A stretch of DNA of 64,000 nucleotides, from positions 2,914,001-2,978,000 of the forward strand of contig NZ_CP126110.1 of assembly GCF_030123405.1 (NCBI RefSeq), read 5' to 3'. Source of the stretch: Neobacillus sp. WH10 (GTDB lineage: Bacteria > Bacillota > Bacilli > Bacillales > Cytobacillaceae). Under the pieces are notes generated by a model. The model did no database searches, had not been told where the DNA came from, and saw nothing but the letters and a program-made list of their open reading frames with translations. Each line of letters starts with the position of its first letter. Position 1 is the first letter of the stretch. This document shows, one piece after another, positions 43,410 through 51,727 of the stretch. The position numbers were made by a program, and so were the translations under genes.

Positions 43410-43922
43410 CTATTGTCTAATTAAGATATAACGCCAATTATTGCACCGCATAAAGCTTCCTGGAGGATATTCAAATTCGCATTCAGAGATAAACTGAAAG
43501 TCAAGCTTCCGACAAATTGCATTAGAAGCAGGATTATCAATCGATGGGAATGCGTGAATGTATTTACATTTGTTCTCACTAGATGCTTCTTCTATTGCTA
43601 ACTTTACTGCTTTTGTAGCTATTCCTTTCCCTTGATAAGAGGGTATAACGCTCCATCCAGTTTCATATACACTTTCATTATTCCAAGTAGTTTGCCAATA
43701 ACCCACAGAACCTACTGGTTCTAATTCTGGTAACAATATAATGCTGAACATACGTCCTCTATTACCAAGCTCAAGATACCGTTTATGTCGTTTCAAAATC
43801 TGCTCTTTACTCTCTGGACCTCCAAGATGCTGCATCATTTCTGGAGCGTTTATACGAAAAAGTAAATCAAGGTCATTATCCTCCCAAGGCTTTATCTGAA
43901 CGATATGGTTACTTGCTTCCAA
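43410..43922 (-). CDS. GNAT family N-acetyltransferase (RimJ/RimL-like)
   Basis: This 170-aa enzyme has GYWQTTWNNESVYETGWSVIPSYQGKGIATKAVKLAI (acetyl-CoA QGKGIA) and HAFPSIDNPASNAICRKLDFQF, the arrangement of the RimJ/RimL-type GNAT group. The TTG start is the best in frame, but the good ribosome site (GAGGGGATG) lies 13 nt away. A one-base loss near the start may therefore have removed an ATG-initiated N-terminus. The acceptor substrate is unknown. Confidence 0.8.
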   Translation of the reverse strand: MEASNHIVQIKPWEDNDLDLLFRINAPEMMQHLGGPESKEQILKRHKRYLELGNRGRMFSIILLPELEPVGSVGYWQTTWNNESVYETGWSVIPSYQGKGIATKAVKLAIEEASSENKCKYIHAFPSIDNPASNAICRKLDFQFISECEFEYPPGSFMRCNNWRYILIRQ

Positions 43923-44004
43923 ATTTTCTTCATCCCCTCAATACTTATTATTTACTCTTTCTTTACGAAAGCTAAAAATCCTCTATTTAATGATATTGTT
44001 GTTT

Positions 44005-44081
44005 AACTAAACTGCCACGTTAGCGCAATAAGAAAATGCTGCCTGGATGACAGCATTGATCTTCAACTCTTGCACCCGTTA
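44005..44081. repeat. Terminator-associated repeat, copy 4
   Basis: The most complete copy: AACTAAACTGCCACGTTAGC, CAATAAGAAAATGCTGCC, loop, GACAGCATT, then CTTCAACTCTTGCACCCGTTA. Confidence 0.85.
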
Positions 44082-44110
44082 CTTCAATAACTATAATTGA
44101 GATCCCCAAT

Positions 44111-44676
44111 TTATATAGAATCAATTCTCCGTTTTTCAGCCTCTATATAGTCATAAACATTCAATATTTCTTTGTCATAGTCGTTTTCGATTTCAAAATA
44201 CCTAACACCTGCTTGTAAACATTGTGTTTTAAATTCTTTATGTTCTTTGATTAGTTCTTTTATCGTTCTTTCTTCCGACCAATTACGGAGTTCAACAGCA
44301 TTCCTATGTTTCACTATTCTTGTTTCGAAGTTTTCTTGAATATAATTCGTCGAAAAACCTAAGAATACTGGAATAATTTTTTCTGAATAATTGATGCCAA
44401 AATCTTTCATATAGTAAGGCAATATATAGCATCCTTCAATAATGATGTGTTGTTCATTCTCGATATTTGTCATAATAATCCCTTTTAATATTGGCCAGAG
44501 TTTATCTCCAATGACTTCGGTACTATCTAGTGTGTGAATCCACAATTCTTATCTCCTCTGTACAAGCCCATTTTTATATGGTCTATAGAGAGATAAGAAA
44601 TATGGTATTTTTCTAGTAACTTTTGAGCCATCAAGGTTTTACCTGTACTACTTACAGCACTTATTAAAATTACCAT
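44111..44676 (-). pseudogene. P-loop kinase-like protein gene, frameshifted
   Basis: ATG 44676 (GGAG upstream) opens VILISAVSSTGKTLMAQKLL, a Walker A P-loop with SIDHIKMGLY, and stops after about 44 codons. The frame 44111-44545 continues with LDSTEVIGDKLWPILKG, IIIEGCYILPYY and EKIIPVFLGFS. Removing two bases from the CACACA run near 44523-44530 joins the frames as GFTLDST. The whole (about 185 residues) resembles zeta-toxin/2-phosphoglycerate kinase-like small ATPases. Confidence 0.65.
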
Positions 44677-44734
44677 ATATTACTCCGTTCTGTTTTATTT
44701 GCAATTTAACCGTTGATTATTACAACTAGTCGAG

Positions 44735-45408
44735 TAGAAAAGAACCTCTCTACCTTCCGGTAGATTGTGTTCCTCCCCCTCCCAGAACCGTGCTTGCGCT
44801 ATTAACGCACACGGCTCCTCCTAGTTACCATTCACAAAACCTTGTAATCTCTTAGGATCAGATTTTACTAATTCTGCTATCCTTACTAGTTTTGTCCCCA
44901 TTTATTATTCCTACCTCTGTGTGTAGTAAATGTATCCCTAGCAAGGGTGATAACTGGTAGCTAGCCTTTCCTCCATCGGCATTACCCAACTTCATTGGTA
45001 CTACGCTGCTATCCGACTCCCTACACCGACATTTGGTTTCCTTACTTTTTATCGCTTGTACACCATACTCTTCAAACAAGAAAAGACCGGTAGGGTCTCC
45101 AGAGTTGCCGTATCATATCAATGTGTAACGTGCCAAGGTCTCTGACTCCAGAGAGGTTTTATCTATCTTGCCTTAAACGAAGGATAAAATGTGGCTTTCT
45201 GCTGCAGGTAAAGCATCAGCCCTCTCGATTTACTAACATTATGGAGCTCAATCCCTTCAACCATTTGGCTTTCGGCCCGCCACCTAACTGTCTACGCTTA
45301 AAGACTAAAGTTACCTTTAGCCCTCCAAGACTCGCTACGAGCGAATGGCTAGTTCTTACTCGACAGGAATCCCACCCGTTATATGATACGACCTAGGCTC
45401 GGCCGCAC
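44735..45408 (-). mobile_element. Group II intron remnant with deleted reverse transcriptase
   Basis: On the minus strand the 5' end reads GTGCG (45408-45404) and a typical intron 5' region follows (GGCGGGCCGAAAGCC near 45280). Domain V lies at 44783-44818 with its AGC triad (AGCCGTGTGCG ... CGCAAGCACGGTTCT), and domain VI at about 44742-44772 (GAAC...CTACC/GGTAG...GTTC). Only a 26-codon reverse transcriptase start remains (44821-44901, MGTKLVRIAELVKSDPKR) immediately before domain V, so nearly the whole ORF is deleted. The intron sits inside repeat copy 5. Confidence 0.8.
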
Positions 45409-45468
45409 ACCTGCCAGTTACTTGAATAAAAAAAACGATCCTTCTTTTTGAAGCATCGCACCCGTTTG
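45409..45468. repeat. Terminator-associated repeat, copy 5 (intron target)
   Basis: CTGCCAGTTACTTGAATAAAAA, an imperfect stem and GCATCGCACCCGTTTG. The group II intron starts directly at its left flank. Confidence 0.7.
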
Positions 45469-45621
45469 TTAAAGTAAAATTCTTCACAATGTTTGCTTTT
45501 GATGCAATTATCATTTTATTCATTACAGAAATATGCCCTGTTTATACAAAGGCTTCAACTAAAAATGCGTTAATTCTTTTTGGATCAACACACTTTAACT
45601 TTGAAGTAAAAACGCATCATA

Positions 45622-47112
45622 CTATTTAGTAGTATTCAATATTTCAGTCCCTATGTTCGGACTTTTTCGACGGTTAGTGGCCTGTTCAAATGCATACGCT
45701 AATTTAATTAATTTACCTTCACTATAAGCTGTTCCTGCAAAGGTAACTCCAAAAGGCCGGCCGTTTTGCTTATAACCAGCAGGTATGGCAATGGATGGAT
45801 ACCCTGCTTTAGCACTAATTGTTGAACCTATATAAGAGGGAAAAAGAATTGAATCTAGATTGTATTTTTCCAAAGCAAGGTCGATACCTTGATCCTGAGA
45901 AAAATACAGGTCTTCCAATTTGTTTAGTAAATAATCGGAATTCCTTAATGTATTTGGAAAGAAGTCTCTTTGTTCCAATTTATCCTGTCCATATTTTAAT
46001 GCCTTTTCTTTGTTGATTTGATTATATTGAATTAAATCTTTAATTGAATGAATAGGTAAGTTTGTTGGGAGTTGTGAAAGAAAATTATCTAAACTGTGTT
46101 TCAGTTCGTATAGATTTACTCCCCAGTTCCATTCTCTATGAAAGGAAGGTATATCTATCTCTTCTATAATGGCTCCCTGATTTTTAATTACTTGTACAGC
46201 ATTTTGAAACAAGGCCTCATCGTACTCATCCGAATTTAGAAAGTCATTGGATGCATTTTTAAATATGCCGACCCTAGCTCCTTTAAGGCCATCGGAATCA
46301 AGGAATATAGCATAGTCATGCTCTATCCTTCCTTCACTTTTAAAGGTCGCAGCATCTTCCTTATCAAGACCAGCCAGAACCCCGAGCAAAAGGGCTGCAT
46401 CCGTAACATTCCTTGCCATTGGCCCAGCAGTATCTTGAGAATATGTAAAAAGAATAATACCACTTCTGCTAATTAAACCTACAGTTGGTTTGATTCCTAC
46501 TACTGAATTTTGTATAGCAGGATTAAGAATTGAAGCATCTGTTTCTGTACCTACGGATAAAACCGTAAAATTAGCAGCAACTGCCACAGCAGAACCAGAA
46601 CTAGACCCGCCCACATAAAGGTCAGGGTCTCCATAAGGGTTTAATACTTGCCCTCCTCTCGAGCTATACCCGGCCCACATTGTCGTAGACATTGCATTAG
46701 CTAATTCAGTCATATTCGTCTTACCTAAAATAACCGCACCTGCTTTACGGAGCTTTTCAACAAGAAACGCATCTTTTTCCGCAATATATTGCTCCAATGC
46801 AATTGCACCTGCACTTGTATGCATTGAATCCGAAGTTTCAATATTATCTTTTAAAAGGACAGGAATTCCGTGCAAAGGGCCTCTAACGCCCTTTGTGTTC
46901 CTTTCATTATCAAGGGCTTCGGCTATAAAGATAGCGTCAGGATTTATTTCTAGAACTGAATTTATTCTCGGTCCGTCCTGATCATATTTCGCTATTCGAT
47001 ATAAATAGTACATCACTAATTCTTTTGAAGTTACTAACCCATTTTCCATTGCACTTTGAGTCTCATTAATCGTTAATTCTTCTTTATAAAACTCATTAAA
47101 TTTAATAGTCAT
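45622..47112 (-). CDS. Amidase signature family enzyme
   Basis: This 496-aa amidase has the catalytic Lys in PVLLKDNIETS (about residue 87), the Gly/Ser loop GGSSSGSAVAVAA with the cis-Ser, and the nucleophile Ser in GTETDASILNPA. The usual DGSI is DASI here. Members hydrolyse amides (acetamidase, Glu-tRNA amidotransferase A, 6-aminohexanoate dimer hydrolase types). It is monocistronic, so it is not GatA of the tRNA pathway. AAGGGG precedes the ATG. Confidence 0.9.
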   Translation of the reverse strand: MTIKFNEFYKEELTINETQSAMENGLVTSKELVMYYLYRIAKYDQDGPRINSVLEINPDAIFIAEALDNERNTKGVRGPLHGIPVLLKDNIETSDSMHTSAGAIALEQYIAEKDAFLVEKLRKAGAVILGKTNMTELANAMSTTMWAGYSSRGGQVLNPYGDPDLYVGGSSSGSAVAVAANFTVLSVGTETDASILNPAIQNSVVGIKPTVGLISRSGIILFTYSQDTAGPMARNVTDAALLLGVLAGLDKEDAATFKSEGRIEHDYAIFLDSDGLKGARVGIFKNASNDFLNSDEYDEALFQNAVQVIKNQGAIIEEIDIPSFHREWNWGVNLYELKHSLDNFLSQLPTNLPIHSIKDLIQYNQINKEKALKYGQDKLEQRDFFPNTLRNSDYLLNKLEDLYFSQDQGIDLALEKYNLDSILFPSYIGSTISAKAGYPSIAIPAGYKQNGRPFGVTFAGTAYSEGKLIKLAYAFEQATNRRKSPNIGTEILNTTK

Positions 47113-47203
47113 AATAATGCCCCTTATTAAATTGCGAATTTACATTATTTTAACACTTTTATAAATGTTTAGGTGCTATTTCTTTTAACCATTCTTCCAC
47201 TCC

Positions 47204-47260
47204 CTGCCAGTTAGCTGAAAAAGAAAAAATCCAACTCCTTAAAAGGAGCTCGCACACGTT
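47204..47260. repeat. Terminator-associated repeat, copy 6
   Basis: CTGCCAGTTAGCTGAAAAAGAAAAA, then AACTCCTT/AAAAGGAG stem and CGCACACGTT. Confidence 0.7.
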
Positions 47261-47314
47261 GGGTCAATAAATAATTGTATTTATTCAGAATTCGCTATAT
47301 TTTGGACAAGTAAC

Positions 47315-47476
47315 TTAAATATTGCTCGTGGGGTCATTTTCAACATCCGTTTTTTTTGTACTTTTACTTATAAAGGGTTTTGCACTCTTTTTTTTGTTTG
47401 CACTAGCTTGCCAACGATTCCATCCCTTCTTGTCTGTTCCTCTCCCTGTTCCACCTTTTCCTTTAGCTTTACTCAT
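47315..47476 (-). CDS. Small basic protein, DUF3934-like
   Basis: This 53-aa Lys/Gly-rich protein begins MSKAKGKGGTGRGTDKKGWN and continues RWQASANKKKSAKPF, which closely resembles the DUF3934 family of short Bacillus proteins. ATG 47476 has GGGGTGA upstream. Strong positive charge suggests nucleic acid or ribosome association, but the function is unknown. Confidence 0.65.
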   Translation of the reverse strand: MSKAKGKGGTGRGTDKKGWNRWQASANKKKSAKPFISKSTKKTDVENDPTSNI

Positions 47477-47644
47477 AAAATCACCCCATTATTATTATAG
47501 GTTGAGTTACCTATCTGGTTAGTTTTAGTCATTTTACTCAGTTATTAACCAAGCATATTGCGATAAATAACATCCTTCTAGTCACCCATACTATTTTGTA
47601 GAAACTATAAACATATCGACTTCATGGAATTTCCTTTTTTCACC

Positions 47645-47708
47645 AAACTTCCCAGTTAGCACATTAAGAAAAAGCGATTCTACGTTATTTAAGCATTGCA
47701 CCTAATTT
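47645..47708. repeat. Terminator-associated repeat, copy 7
   Basis: CCCAGTTAGCACATTAAGAAAAA ... TAAGCATTGCACCTAATTT; internal stem degenerate. Confidence 0.6.
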
Positions 47709-47879
47709 GTTTCAGTTTGCTTATATGTTGCCAACAGAGTTTTTCTCTTTAAAAAAGGTACAAAGAAATTAGGAAATCCACAATTTATATGCTACACTTG
47801 GTTTACCATTTGATTTACTGTTTTCAAGTACCCTACTCATTTTGAGTGGGGTTATTTGTTTTTCTAAGAAAAATGAAAA

Positions 47880-47902
47880 ACAGACTCTAAAAAAGAGTCT
47901 GT
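47880..47902 (-). terminator. Terminator of second cold-shock gene
   Basis: ACAGACTC/GAGTCTGT stem identical to that of the first csp locus. Confidence 0.8.
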
Positions 47903-47920
47903 CCATGTTTGGCATTATAA

Positions 47921-48121
47921 TTAAGCCTTACGAACGTTAGCTGCTTGTGCTCCACGTTGACCTTGCTCAACATCAAAAGTCACTTCTTGACCTTCTTCTA
48001 ATGTTTTGTACCCTTCGCCTTGGATAGCTGAGAAATGAACGAATACGTCTTCTCCACCTTCACGTTCGATGAATCCGAAGCCTTTTTCGCCATTAAACCA
48101 TTTTACTTTACCTTTTTCCAT
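47921..48121 (-). CDS. Cold-shock protein, CspA/CspB family (second copy)
   Basis: This 66-aa OB-fold RNA chaperone has RNP1 KGFGFIE and RNP2 VFVHFSAI. It differs from the copy at 23949-24149 at only a few positions (K for N at residue 3, G for S at 11, Y for F at 38, E for A at 46). AGGAGG lies 7 nt before the ATG. The leader and the 3' flank, including a repeated sequence near 47790-47850, are also shared. Confidence 0.95.
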   Translation of the reverse strand: MEKGKVKWFNGEKGFGFIEREGGEDVFVHFSAIQGEGYKTLEEGQEVTFDVEQGQRGAQAANVRKA

Positions 48122-48236
48122 GTTTGTTGCCTCCTAGTGTGCTTAGCACACACAATGTATTGCTATCCTTGCCCTCAGTGATCATCAAGACGAAAAGTTT
48201 TTACTAATACTATCCTTTTCACCGAACAAAAATAAT
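48122..48236 (-). promoter_or_regulatory. Conserved cold-shock 5' leader (second copy)
   Basis: Matches the leader of the first csp gene in long blocks, including TTGATGATCACTGAGGGCAA and the GTGTGCTAAGCACAC hairpin just before the AGGAGG site. A regulatory RNA leader is likely. Confidence 0.55.
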
Positions 48237-48301
48237 TCAACTTTAGTTGATCAACACTAACAATGTTCACTCTTTACATTGTTAAAAAAACCAATGAGTA
48301 G

Positions 48302-48754
48302 TTAGTAATCTTCATCAATACCTTCTAAAATGTGACTTGCTTGCCACATATTATGGTCAAATTCTGTATATACTTCTGGCTTTCCTTGTAGCCTTGGAAT
48401 GACCTCTACAGGAATACCTGCTCGTTCACTGATTTCCTGTGCAAATTCTTTTGCTTTAGCTACTACCTGTATTTCAATTTCCTTTGCCTTTTCAATAAGT
48501 AGTTTCATTACTGTATCTGCCTCTGTATTATTTTTTATTCGGCTTAAATCAAATTCTCCTATCACATAGGATTCTTTAGTAGGACTAAACTCTCCTAGAA
48601 TAATTGTATCTAATATATAATCAACACCTGTGTCTTCATCATAAAAACAAATAGCAATAACTGGAATAAAATCTGATTGACCATAATTAATTTCAATAAT
48701 GCCAGATTCCACACCAATCAATTTTATTTATGTAAATAATTCTTTTCCAATCAT
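48302..48754 (-). pseudogene. Hypothetical gene interrupted by in-frame TAA at codon 9
   Basis: ATG 48754, with AGGGGGAAAAG upstream, opens MIGKELFT, meets TAA at 48728-48730, and the same frame then runs 140 codons (IKLIGVESGIIEINYG, FIPVIAICFYDEDTG, GEFDLSRIK and an amphipathic helix) to 48302. Translation from TTG 48721 is possible but has no ribosome site. The family was not recognised; the alpha+beta pattern resembles immunity-type proteins. Confidence 0.55.
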
Positions 48755-48885
48755 ATTCTTTTCCCCCTATTGTTCATTAGTATAAAAATTCAACAATGTA
48801 GGAAATTAATCCTTCTTAAACAAACCTGCACTTTAGTTCAGTAAGTTCAACAAAAAGGGCATTAATCCCTTCCTGATACAGATAG

Positions 48886-48962
48886 GTAAGCCTTTGAAGT
48901 TATCTCTGGCTTTTCCCCCTGTTCACACCGTACGTGCGACTTTCACCGCATACGGCGTTCCA
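48886..48962 (-). mobile_element. Group II intron 3' remnant (domains V-VI)
   Basis: On the minus strand CGCCGTATGCGGTGAAAGTC and GCACGTACGGTGTGAAC form a domain V-like hairpin, followed by an AGCC...GGCT domain VI-like stem. No intron body or reverse transcriptase remains. Its sequence differs from the intron at 44.7-45.4 kb, so it is a second, independent insertion. Confidence 0.6.
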
Positions 48963-49101
48963 ACTATTCAATTCATTTAATCATTAACACTCATAATTTC
49001 ATCATTTGTGTCTCAGGGTTCGATCGGACAAGAATCGGTTGAATATCTGGGATTTCTTCTATTGATAGAGTCAAAGAAATCACCATGGAGAAGAAGGAGC
49101 A

Positions 49102-49647
49102 TCAGTATGCAGGTATAAGTCCGAGGGTAAACAGTAGCATCGGGACCGCTATCAGAATCAAACCAAGTACCACAGGTGCGCCGACCACCCCGAGGACGGC
49201 ATAGATTCTTCGTGTGCCGTAACGCCGCGAGTAGGAGACGGCCAGGAAACCATAGCCAGCCGCGGCCAACAGGAACATAAATACGTAGCCTACGCCTGCC
49301 AGATTGATTTGGTCGGCAGTGCCCGCAAACCCGGAGAACATGCCCAGCGCCTGTGTCACGCTGCCCAGTGCATATAAGCCGAGCGTGGCGAAAGCTCCCC
49401 ACACCAACATGGTCATGAGGGCCGGTAGGTGAAGTTTCGGGATGTTTACAACCGGCAACAACGCCACAGCTGCGCCCAATGTCTTAAAGCCAACGACAAG
49501 CCAGTTCATCACAGTGATGCCAGCCGTGTACTCGGCAAATGGACCCCCGGCGAAATAGTCTGTGACCTCGAGGACGATATTGACCACCGCAAACGCAATG
49601 CACCACAGAGCCATCAGGACCCCGATCACAGTAACACCTGGCCCCAT
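49102..49647 (-). CDS. GC-rich five-helix membrane protein
   Basis: This 181-aa hydrophobic protein has about five membrane helices (LMALWCIAFAVVNIVLEV, ITVMNWLVVGFKTLGAAVALLPVV, and three more). It is distinctly GC-rich (Gly/Ala/Val codons ending in G/C) inside an AT-rich region, a sign of transfer, probably from a high-GC or Paenibacillus-like donor. ATG 49647 follows CAGGTG by about 9 nt and coincides with the composition change; an upstream GTG (49698) sits too close to AAAGGAG. Function unknown. Confidence 0.65.
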   Translation of the reverse strand: MGPGVTVIGVLMALWCIAFAVVNIVLEVTDYFAGGPFAEYTAGITVMNWLVVGFKTLGAAVALLPVVNIPKLHLPALMTMLVWGAFATLGLYALGSVTQALGMFSGFAGTADQINLAGVGYVFMFLLAAAGYGFLAVSYSRRYGTRRIYAVLGVVGAPVVLGLILIAVPMLLFTLGLIPAY

Positions 49648-49757
49648 GTCCGTGACACCTGACTTGTTATTAAATGCGTTTTCATTATAAATATTCACAC
49701 TCCTTTGATTATCTTACCTTTGATGATACATGAGAAGTGTTTTATAATAACGGTTCC

Positions 49758-49805
49758 GGAGTTCTATTTATAACTACGTCTGGAGTCCTGTTTATATCTA
49801 CGTCT
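49758..49805. repeat. Two-copy 24-bp tandem repeat
   Basis: GGAGTTCTATTTATAACTAC plus GTCT, followed by a second unit differing at four positions. It lies upstream of the GC-rich membrane protein gene and could be an operator or an insertion footprint. Confidence 0.6.
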
Positions 49806-49866
49806 TAAAAAAATTTCTTCGTCAATATTCCAGTTATTCTCCTCAGCATAGCTCACACCCCTTATT

Positions 49867-49936
49867 AAACTCCCGTTACTTCAATAAGAAAAGCCGCCAA
49901 AAAAGGCAGCTGGATCTTCAACTCTTACACCCTTTA
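49867..49936. repeat. Terminator-associated repeat, copy 8
   Basis: CCCGTTACTTCAATAAGAAAA, GCCGCC/GGCAGC stem, then GATCTTCAACTCTTACACCC. Confidence 0.8.
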
Positions 49937-50081
49937 GTTTAGGTACATTTTTTCACAAACTTAAAAATATCAATAATTCAACTTCAAAAAACCCCAATTT
50001 CTTAGTGTTGAAACTAAAAAAATGGGATTTTTGTTGTTAATAAGATTGTCCATGTTATAACATTCTGTGCCGCATTAAAAA

Positions 50082-50639
50082 TTACTTATATGAATCGTGT
50101 GTCGGAAGAAATAAGTCTTCCTCTGCATTCCTGACAATTGCAAAATGGTCAACATTGTAATGTCCATGAAGAGTTTTATTATGATGTTTTATTATCTGTT
50201 CTGCATTTAAAATATCATTGTTCGTTGTTGAATGTCCATCACCGACTAATGTGACATCTAAACCACTTATAGTGGCTGTTCTGACTGCACTATCTATACA
50301 GTGCTGGGTTTTACAACCCATAATAACAACATGCTCGATTCCTTGGGTTCTTAAATGATTTAGAAGTCCTGTCCCATGAAAGGAATTAGTTGCAGTTTTA
50401 TCGAAAATCTTAGAATCCTTTGGTACATTAATTTCTTCGTGAACTTCAAAGCCTTTTCCCTTACCTTCAGCTACATCCAAATCCCTAACAAAGACAATTG
50501 GAACATTAGATTTTCTTGCTTTTTCAATTACGAAATTGATATTCCTAATCAGTTGTTGTTTATTAAAGACGGCACTTTCTTCTTGGTTCCCATCAATTAA
50601 TTCTTGTTGGGCATCAATAATTAATAATGTTTGATTCAT
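50082..50639 (-). CDS. Isochorismatase-like cysteine hydrolase
   Basis: This 185-aa enzyme starts NQTLLIIDAQQELIDG with the catalytic Asp at about residue 9, and has the nucleophile Cys in MGCKTQHCIDSAVRTA (about residue 113), with the expected cis-peptide-type loop before it. The family includes isochorismatases, nicotinamidases and N-carbamoylsarcosine amidases; the exact substrate is unknown. AGGGGAAAA precedes the ATG. A short upstream ORF may be a leader. Confidence 0.88.
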   Translation of the reverse strand: MNQTLLIIDAQQELIDGNQEESAVFNKQQLIRNINFVIEKARKSNVPIVFVRDLDVAEGKGKGFEVHEEINVPKDSKIFDKTATNSFHGTGLLNHLRTQGIEHVVIMGCKTQHCIDSAVRTATISGLDVTLVGDGHSTTNNDILNAEQIIKHHNKTLHGHYNVDHFAIVRNAEEDLFLPTHDSYK

Positions 50640-50668
50640 ATTTTTTCCCCTGTCAAATGGGGGGAACG

Positions 50669-50737
50669 CTATATAGTTAATTTATTTAGACGTATCCCCT
50701 TTGTATTTTTCAAATCTTTGTATTGTTTGTTAATCAT
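50669..50737 (-). CDS. Possible 22-aa upstream leader ORF
   Basis: ATG 50737 is preceded by TTTAGGAGGTAGATATT, a near-ideal ribosome site. It encodes a basic peptide (MINKQYKDLKNTKGIRLNKL, then TI) ending 29 nt before the isochorismatase-like start. The strong site suggests translation. A leader role is inferred from position only. Confidence 0.4.
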   Translation of the reverse strand: MINKQYKDLKNTKGIRLNKLTI

Positions 50738-50871
50738 AATATCTACCTCCTAAATAAATATTGCCTATAAATTATTGTGTTGCAATTTTTAGACAATTTA
50801 ACCTTAACACATTTTCTTTTTAAATGTCACTTTTATAAGATAGGTTGATTGATCCATTAAGTTTTTTACTA

Positions 50872-50931
50872 ACCTGCCAGTTACTTGAATAAGAAAAATG
50901 CCTTGCTCCTATTGAAGCAAAGCACCCTGTT
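50872..50931. repeat. Terminator-associated repeat, copy 9
   Basis: ACCTGCCAGTTACTTGAATA, AAAATGCCTTGCTC..GAAGCAAAGCACCC; lies directly after the stop of the 108-aa membrane protein gene, so the hairpin is well placed as its terminator. Confidence 0.75.
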
Positions 50932-51257
50932 TAATAAGAAGTCTCAGTATTCATATTCTTCAATAGAAAAATGACCCACCAAAAAAGTATATATAAGACA
51001 CCGATAATTATAAAAATAGACCAGAATGCCCCTTGTTGTAATTGACCAACTAGATGCTCAAATTCATTTAACCCCTTCATTCTTTCAATGCCGTTTATCA
51101 AACTAACTATCGGTATAGTTAATGTAAAAACGATGGTGAGAATGGATAACCCTTTAATTTTCTTTTGTGTGACACTAAATATTGCAGTTCCCAAAGTTGT
51201 AAATAAAAATAAGTAATAAATAATCCAGAACCAATTAGGAAGTGTCTCCCAGTACAT
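50931..51257 (-). CDS. Small membrane protein, three to four helices
   Basis: This 108-aa protein has hydrophobic segments at about residues 8-27, 36-55 and 77-100 and starts MYWETLPNWFWIIYYLFLF. GAGGTGAAAG lies directly before the ATG. It shows no catalytic motif and no family was recognised. Confidence 0.65.
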   Translation of the reverse strand: MYWETLPNWFWIIYYLFLFTTLGTAIFSVTQKKIKGLSILTIVFTLTIPIVSLINGIERMKGLNEFEHLVGQLQQGAFWSIFIIIGVLYILFWWVIFLLKNMNTETSY

Positions 51258-51332
51258 TCTTTCACCTCATTTATTTTTATTTTTATACTACCATTAAACT
51301 CCTAATATGGTGATGTAAACCTGTTCTTATTG

Positions 51333-51409
51333 AACTAAACTGCCAGTTAGTGGACCAAGGAAAAAGGCTGACGCAACGACCCTGATCATCAACTATTGCA
51401 CTTGTTAGC
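51333..51409. repeat. Terminator-associated repeat, copy 10
   Basis: AACTAAACTGCCAGTTAG, degenerate stem, CATCAACTATTGCACTTGTTAGC. It lies at the end of a gene fragment cut by the transposon. Confidence 0.7.
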
Positions 51410-51411
51410 TG

Positions 51412-51589
51412 AATAAGGATATAAATCATCGTGCTTGGTTCATACTTTTTATTAGAAGTTAAAATTAAATTTCCGTTGGAATCAAATTTTGACCAACCAT
51501 CTTTAAGACTTGGATATTTCATTCCACTTTCAATCGAGCTGCCTCCAATCATCAAAGGAGATTCATATACAATTAGCAAGACGCTATTA
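51412..51589 (-). pseudogene. Gene fragment truncated by Tn3-family insertion
   Basis: Between the transposon end and repeat copy 10 the minus strand encodes SVLLIVYESPLMIGGSSIES, GMKYPSLKDGWSKFDSNGN and LILTSNKKYEPSTMI, a plausible C-terminal piece of a soluble protein. Its upstream part is replaced by the transposon terminal repeat at 51590. No family was recognised. Confidence 0.4.
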
Positions 51590-51727
51590 GGGGTACGGAA
51601 ACGATTCGCAGATTGAGGGGCCAATGTGGAAAATAATGTAACTAATAACCAAACCTATCAAAATGATGGGTTTTTTTTTATTATAAAATTAGTTATCAAA
51701 AAATTAAAATAAGAGAAGGGATATAAA

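Larger units (their letters stand above)
49648..50081. other. Intergenic stretch with two repeats and a hairpin
   Basis: It holds a two-copy 24-bp tandem repeat (49758-49805), terminator-associated repeat copy 8 (49867-49936), and a hairpin-like stretch near 49986-50034 that may terminate the isochorismatase gene. Confidence 0.55.

Noticed and set aside
45121..45396. Plus-strand 91-codon frame
   Set aside because: It runs antisense through the group II intron 5' region and has no ribosome site.
49013..49402. 129-codon minus-strand frame
   Set aside because: It is an out-of-frame shadow of the GC-rich membrane protein gene, where high GC lengthens false frames.
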